DNA of 64,000 nucleotides from Erigeron canadensis (Eukaryota; Streptophyta; Magnoliopsida; Asterales; Asteraceae), in NCBI RefSeq assembly GCF_010389155.1, contig NC_057764.1, positions 43,222,275 through 43,286,274 of the forward strand, read 5' to 3'. Each line of letters opens with the position of its first letter. The stretch's first letter is position 1. A program made the translations under genes and the position numbers. Positions 58,616-64,000 of the stretch are shown here, one piece after another. The notes under the pieces were generated by a model. It saw only the letters and a program-made list of their open reading frames with translations. It did not search any database and had not been told where the DNA came from.

Positions 58616-60459
58616 GATTTCTTAATTTTTTTTGATTTTGATTATTGCTTTGACATATATTTAGGCCTGATATTGTTATTGTATGTTGATCTCTCTTGGG
58701 TTATAAGAATTTTTCGTTTTTTCTTTTTAGATTTATCGATTACTGACAATAAAATGTGGCTCATGAACTGTGACTTAACCACCTTCGAAGTTTGAACAAA
58801 TTCTGATTTTAGAAGGTTTATAACAGTAGAACAGTAGGAATGTGCATAGGCAGATACTTTGTCTTACTGTATTACTCTAACCTAACGGTGGCAAAACAGG
58901 TTTTGGTTTGTGATGATAGTTTTTATATCAAGCAAACAGGTTTGAATTGCACTTTTGTAGGTGGTAAGGTCGGCTGGTTGAGGGGGTGATAAATGTGTCA
59001 AACCATGTATGGATAACTTAGCTTGATTTTTGAGGATATGACATCGAATATCAATCTATGATGATGTCAATACATGTTAGGTATCAAGTCAAAGCGGGTC
59101 GAGGATTTCTATAGTATAACTTTATTGGTAGTAAATGTTTGAAAACCCATTTGAGCATGCTATAGTGACTTTTATACCGCTCCACCTGTTAGAAACATAT
59201 AACAACTCGTATTGACCCTTTTAACATAAATGGGTGAAATTCATTTTGAATGGAGTACAGACAAGAGTAATGTTCCAAATGCAATTTTAGATAAAACTAA
59301 ATTTAAGCAATTGTAGGATTTAACTTCTGTTATCTTGCTTTTGTAGGAGATGAATAAAGAAGAAGCTATAGAACTGAAGGTTGTCATAAAATCCGAAAGG
59401 GAAGCAAAATTTTGAGTCGAAAGTTTTGGCATTGTAAGATCATCTATTGTCTCTCTGAACACTCATCGTACACCAGACTATGCAAAAGACAGACATCAAA
59501 CTGTTAAATGTTTTCATTTTTTAACCTCTTGTGGCACTCATTCGTTTTTTTATTGGTTCAAGCGAAAGGTGATAGGCTGGTTGAGGGGTGAGAAAGGTGT
59601 CAAACCATGTAACTTGGCACATGGTGAAACGGGTAAGGTTATGGATCCCTTTTGTCCACTGGTACATACTAAAATAGGTTTGATGTTATTTTCATTTGTC
59701 CACTTCTCGGAATCAAAATCTAACCCAAATCACCCGTACACAAGTTTGATGGAATCCGAAACCTTCCACAGAAAAAAAGAGTTTATTTACACATAAACTT
59801 TCATGTAGCTCATGGTGATCGTAAGGTTATGCTTTTAAATACTTATTTATTCTTTGACACCCACACACTCATACAGTCATACAGTCATACTTGATATTTT
59901 TATCATCTTTCTTCAGGTATACCAGATTTCTCCAAAGTATAAACTTTGAAACAGTGAGTCATTTTGATGATATACTCATTTAATATGAATAAATCCTCAA
60001 ACTTTTCTTATTTTGGATATGCAGGTCATATTTTTGATGTGAAATCTTAGTCAGCTTGTGAAAGCTTGAGTTTGAGCCAATGTTTGTGATATCTTTTCAT
60101 GGGCCTGTATCCACTTTTAATAACTGGTAGGAACTCATACCATAGTTGTAACGGGATTGTGTTTGATTCTCCGTGGAAATTCCTTACAAGTTACCTGCGA
60201 ATATAGCACGAAGTTGGCCCATAGACATCATAGATAGTACAAAAATAGCTTGGACACAGAGTTTTGTTTGTAGATAAATCTTGCTGTTAAGTGCCATGCT
60301 ATTTAGGACCAGAGTATACAAAAAGTTACCCTTAGTTATTTTAGTTTGTTATTGTGATCAATATACGAGGCTTAAACACCATATTTGACTGCCAAAATAC
60401 CTACAAACCTCAAACTTCAAGTATGTATTGTTTTAGACTATCTTAACTTTCTTTTCTAG
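58616..60459. other. Spacer between fragments, no gene recognised
   Basis: AT-rich. The phrase ggctggttgaggggtgagaaaggtgtcaaacc-like occurs twice (about 58972-59005 and 59573-59606), a short direct duplication. No supported coding region. Confidence 0.4.
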
Positions 60460-60840
60460 GTGATGAAGAATCTGCAGAAGTTGACCAAGTTACAAGACCT
60501 ATGGTTAGGTCGCAATCATATAAAGTCCATCAACTATTGTGGATTAAAATGTATTAAGAAGCTCAGTTTGCAAAACAATCTGCTAACTTCTATGAAAGGC
60601 CTAGAGGTAGCTCTTTTGTTATTTTATAGTAAGGGGGTGGTTGGGATGAATGAAGTTTAATCAGACCTTTTGGAAAAGCTTATTACACAAAAGATTGACC
60701 TCAGGTACCCAACCATCTTCATCCATGTTTCTACTCTCACTAGGAGTGTACCGCCTTAGAAGAACTATACTTGAGCAAATGGTATAGCGAAAATGGAAGG
60801 CCTATGGAGTGGTGAACCTGGGGGTTTTGGATGTTTTCCT
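60460..60840 (+). pseudogene. sds22-type protein phosphatase 1 regulatory subunit, broken fragment
   Basis: Exon 60460-60606 is open in 49 codons with correct borders and reads three leucine-rich repeats: LQKLTKLQDLWLGRNHIKSI, then CGLKCIKKLSLQNNLLTSMK. A second piece from 60744 starts ECTALEELYLSKW and then shifts frame, with MEGL and NLGVLDV readable afterwards. sds22 is a nuclear LRR protein that binds PP1. Frameshifts and missing flanking repeats make this a relic. Confidence 0.75.
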
Positions 60841-61311
60841 TAAAAGTGTTGTTTCTTTGTGTCTATTTTGTTACTTATTTATCATACACGAGTCACTAAT
60901 TTATTTATCTTGAAAAACATAGGTTAGATTTTAGCTCATGATATGGTAACTTGGTTAATAGTAGGAGGTGAGAATAAAGTTGTTTGCCATCTGTGTTTAG
61001 ATCATATTACATGGTCATCACTGTTTGTTTATGTTCCAGCACTGCTCCATAGTCTTACAGTGTGCACACGCATTCTCTGTCATGCACCATCACCCTCTAT
61101 TACATCCCTGTTATGGAACTACCTTTGTCTATGTTGATTCAACATCAGATTCAGTATTATTTCATGTATTGTAACTTATTTTAGTTGATCATTGTTAATT
61201 TTCTATTGTAACAACTCACGTTCTGATATCAATCTTTTTCCAATAGGGTAATGCCAATTTGGTTAAATATATACCTGAGGTCAAACATGGATGAAGATGG
61301 TTGGGTACCTG
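60702..61311. repeat. 29-bp perfect inverted repeat
   Basis: Arms at 60702-60730 and 61283-61311 are exact reverse complements. Next to the right arm, acctgaggtcaa (61273-61284) again reverses ttgacctcaggt (60695-60706) from the left side. The left arm lies in the intron of the sds22 relic. Confidence 0.8.
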
Positions 61312-62460
61312 TCTCTTAGATTGCCTTCGTCGAGTAAGTAAATTTTTTCGGTTTTTCAATGGAGCAAAAGGGAACTCATTACTTAATTTATGCTTGACTT
61401 TTTCTTTAGTTGTCCTTGCCTAATAGTTTTGAAGCAAGGGGTAGATCTTTTTCAGTTCATGCTTTGCATTCGTAAATTGGGATTGATATATATATATATA
61501 TGGAAAATGATACATGATGTTAACATGATGTAACTTAGATGATGTTCTCTCACATAGTCACATCAATTTTTATACATGTCAAAAAGCCCCCATAAATTTT
61601 ATGATTTGTGAGAGCAACATCATCTAACTTGATGTTAACATCATCTAAGTTATCTCCATTTATTTAACAGTGCGCAAATTAAGTAGCTTGGGTATGTAAT
61701 GTATTGAATGCTATTCAATCTTATTAAAAACATTTACTTCAATCTTACTAAAAAAAGTTGTTTATGGTTGTAAGCGCATCACACGGTACAAGCACTAAGT
61801 GATCATTGTAAATTTTAGGTGGCTTTGATATCATGTGCAATGAAAGGGACAAGATAGAGAGACATATTCTGAGTAGAATGACACTTGAAAAATCTAAGTT
61901 TATCTTTAACTACATTTAAACCAATTATAAAACTTTAGCTAATATATATCCAAGTAATAAAATGTCACTCTAACTAAAATCATTGTGAGTAAAAGGCATA
62001 TACCTATGAAATTAATTTATTAAAAGAATTAAACGAATACAAAATACTATGCACATTCCTAAAGGTACGGTAAACCTTCGCACTTCAATACCATTTAACT
62101 TCCACCATAACTATCAAATACCTAACAATTTTTTTGTTGAACATAAAACTACTACAAATTACGTACTCCGTAATTTAGACCACAGTCCCCTTTGAATCCC
62201 ATAGCTATGACATCTTCATCAGCCAATGAAAAATATATAAGAAAAGAAGATTAAACCTATAGACATGTAAAAAGTAGAAACAATAGAAATTTGAAATATA
62301 AAGTGATATGTGCAAGAAGAAAACTTACTGTCAATTTACTCATGAATCTGTAATTCTATGCTATTGTAATTTATCTTTCCTATTTACGATATTGGCTTAC
62401 ACAATTATGTTCCTAATTGCTTATGTGTATAATTGCTTAAAGAATAAAATAAATTTAAAA
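61312..62460. other. Spacer with Helitron-like traces
   Basis: AT-rich. The phrase gtaagcgcatcacacggtac followed by aagcactaag near 61770-61797 resembles the Helitron end at 62462-62504, so a mutated second copy may be present. No gene supported. Confidence 0.4.
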
Positions 62461-62461
62461 A

Positions 62462-62504
62462 ATTGCTTACGACTGCAAGCGCATCGCGTGGGTCTAAGCA
62501 CTAG
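62462..62504 (+). mobile_element. Helitron-like 3' end
   Basis: tgcaagcgcatcgcgtgggt followed by ctaagcactag and T. The hairpin is weak but the GC core, spacer and CTAG|T match plant Helitrons. 5' end not found. Confidence 0.45.
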
Positions 62505-62788
62505 TATATATATATATACAATAATAATAATAATAAAAACAATAAGAGTATGAAATGTACCTTTACAAAACATTTTTAACGGGTCTCTTAAAGTCATAAT
62601 CGACATTTCCAAGTTCTCGTCAAATGAGTCAAGACTTGAACCGTATGCTAAGTGCGAATGTTGACTTTTGAATGGGGCGAAAACCAATCTTCCCATCACA
62701 ATCATGTTTTTATTGAAAAAAAGAAAACTTCGCTTCCATATCATTTGTTATCTTCATATACAGTTGCTTAGTCATACAATAACGTATC

Positions 62789-63088
62789 CTAATTAAATTC
62801 CCTCGGTGGGAAAACCGGATCTTTAACAAAGTAAAACCGAATCAAACGCTCATGTGACTCGACAAGACGGCGTACTAGAACTGACTTTCGGTGACGCGGT
62901 CGTTCTACCACTTGAGTGTTTTCACCTTGCGCAACTTGCATCATTAGATTAACGGTCATTTGTACCGTGTTATCAATAGCCTCGTCTAAATATCCACTGT
63001 TCATAAAAAGAAAAAAGACCTTGTCTAAATCGGTTGAACCATCCGAATCATCGCTAGGTGTTAGACCCTCCGATTCATGTGGATCCAT
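62789..63088 (-). pseudogene. PIF/Harbinger transposase (HARBI1/ALP1-like) N-terminal fragment
   Basis: A 99-codon frame: an acidic start MDPHESEGLTPSDDSDGSTD, then a central helix, and ERPRHRKSVLVRRLVESHER followed by YFVKDPVFPPREF. The last part is the conserved region just before the catalytic domain of plant Harbinger transposases. The frame then stops and no DDE domain follows, so the gene is cut off. A GC-rich stretch at about 63285-63445 may be the subterminal region of the same element. Confidence 0.72.
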
Positions 63089-63284
63089 AAGTCTAGTAGA
63101 ATATGTGATAGTATGTGTTTTTATAAAATGAAAGAAGAAAGAAAGAAAGAAGATAGTCGAATGTTGTTTGTTGAAAATGTGTAGTATATATACAGGATAC
63201 GTAAGATTAATAAAGTTAAAAATTTATTTTACTTTGGGTCAAACTATCCGTTGGGAACGGATATATTTTCGTATTCATCACCCA

Positions 63285-63445
63285 AGGCGCCCGTCTTGCC
63301 CATTCCACCAACCCCCCTTTCCGCCTAGCCGGGCCGGTGTTCACGGCGGCATGTGGCGACGTTGCCAAGCATGCCGCTCCATACCGCTTAGCCTAAGGCA
63401 CTGCACCATGTCCATGCATCCCATATTACTGTATGCCCGCCCTTA
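63285..63445. other. GC-rich block beside the Harbinger fragment
   Basis: Much more GC-rich than its surroundings, with phrases like gcctagccgggccgg and gtggcgacgttgcc. It resembles in character the GC-rich subterminal part of the 46.2-48.5 kb element. Possibly the 5' end region of the truncated Harbinger. Terminal repeat not resolved. Confidence 0.35.
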
Positions 63446-63589
63446 AGGTAACCACATTTAGCATACATATGACATGTATAACAATCTATTGCAGACAAAA
63501 AATTATCAAATCATGACTGACAAAAAATAACTGATAAATCTACACTTCTACACTTCTGATAAGAGAGTAAGAGACTATATATACTTGCA

Positions 63590-63725
63590 CCATTTGGGCT
63601 CACTTTTGCAAGCGGCATTTTCTTGAAAAGCTTCAAAGAAACATTTAAGCTACCTGTTGAAGCAAAACCACTGATAACAGCACTCCAACTTATTACATTA
63701 GGCTTAAGATCTTTTTCTGACTTGA
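63590..63725 (-). pseudogene. PPR fragment
   Basis: LKPNVISWSAVISGFASTGS followed by LKLFKKMPLAKVSPNGAS is one PPR motif plus part of the next. It lies in a short frame with no start and no further repeats. The adjoining sequence is the partner of the 32.77-33.03 kb repeat. Confidence 0.75.
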
Positions 63726-63965
63726 CAAAAAAAAAAAAAAAAACGCATAGAAAGCCGCGTGTCACACAGACCAACTTGAGCATACAAGTACACAATGAAA
63801 TCAAACTATGTCAAGTCATCAAACTCTACATTGTAATCTTGGAAACAAGCTTTTCAGCAGGTTCAGAAACTCCATGTTTCCAATACACGCACAAAAGCGA
63901 GTTTTTAGCAAACAAAATAGCATCAAAACCAGCCGTTACCAAATACCCATATGTACCTCCCTCCT
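63676..63965. repeat. Dispersed repeat, copy B (with 32770-33030)
   Basis: Homologous to 32770-33030, same orientation. Includes ttaggcttaagatctttttc, gtgtcacacagaccaacttg and accagccgttac. Copy B keeps an extra 20-30 bp around the Ser/Lys-coding part and a longer poly(A) tract. Confidence 0.72.
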
Positions 63966-64000
63966 CATATCCTAACTGACCCAAAGGCCAAAAATGCATG

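Noticed and set aside
1..64000. tRNA, rRNA or CRISPR-like arrays
   Set aside because: The only tRNA-like promoter boxes belong to the SINE at 14.34 kb. No regularly spaced repeat-spacer array was seen; simple repeats and tandem units were the only periodic sequences.

Overview
The window is nuclear DNA from a flowering plant, almost certainly a eudicot. It is AT-rich, its genes have many GT-AG introns, and it holds plant-specific families next to dense, nested plant transposons. I cannot fix the species from sequence alone. An asterid such as a composite would fit, but that is inference.

Three well-supported host genes stand out. (1) A complete seven-exon CYP90D1-type cytochrome P450 on + (8602-12920), a brassinosteroid C-23 hydroxylase. 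A BZR1-type CGTGTG core lies about 155 bp upstream of its ATG. (2) A four-exon FLX-like coiled-coil gene on + (18009-20424). (3) A PLD-alpha4/epsilon-type phospholipase D on - (25235-28998, possibly from 29023), whose extreme N-terminus is disturbed by one extra base. A small conserved protein sits at 2217-2486.

Between 31.6 and 44 kb is a duplicated small multi-exon gene that I do not recognise. The first copy (about 31.6-32.4 kb) looks damaged. The second (35.7-44.0 kb) can be spliced in one open frame of 107 codons, but its first intron has grown to about 7.5 kb. That intron holds a decayed hAT transposase gene, itself split by a 4.2-kb chromovirus-type Gypsy element with matching 365-bp LTRs and a 5-bp target duplication. 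A P-class PPR pseudogene and a SKP1-like exon lie between the two copies.

From 45 kb rightwards the window is mostly mobile DNA. There is a 417-bp non-autonomous Helitron with both ends, and a 2.3-kb PIF/Harbinger-like element with TAA target duplication. The Harbinger-like element carries two divergent, distantly related small ORFs facing away from a shared 305-bp promoter region with two TATA boxes, plus a Myb/SANT-like pseudogene. A hAT element nested in a MITE follows, then a string of unrecognised exon-like fragments (53-58.6 kb), a broken sds22-type PP1 regulatory subunit gene (60.5 kb), a Harbinger transposase N-terminal fragment (62.8-63.1 kb) and a PPR fragment at the right edge.

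Further mobile DNA in the left half includes a palindromic foldback element touching a CACTA-type end (4.0-4.6 kb), a full SINE with 20-bp target duplications (14.3 kb), a hAT MITE nested in another hAT MITE (15.4-16.4 kb), and a Helitron 3' end (17.3 kb). The three main host genes are unrelated in function. The Harbinger-borne ORF pair and the duplicated gene with a transposon-stuffed intron are the best candidates for something undescribed.
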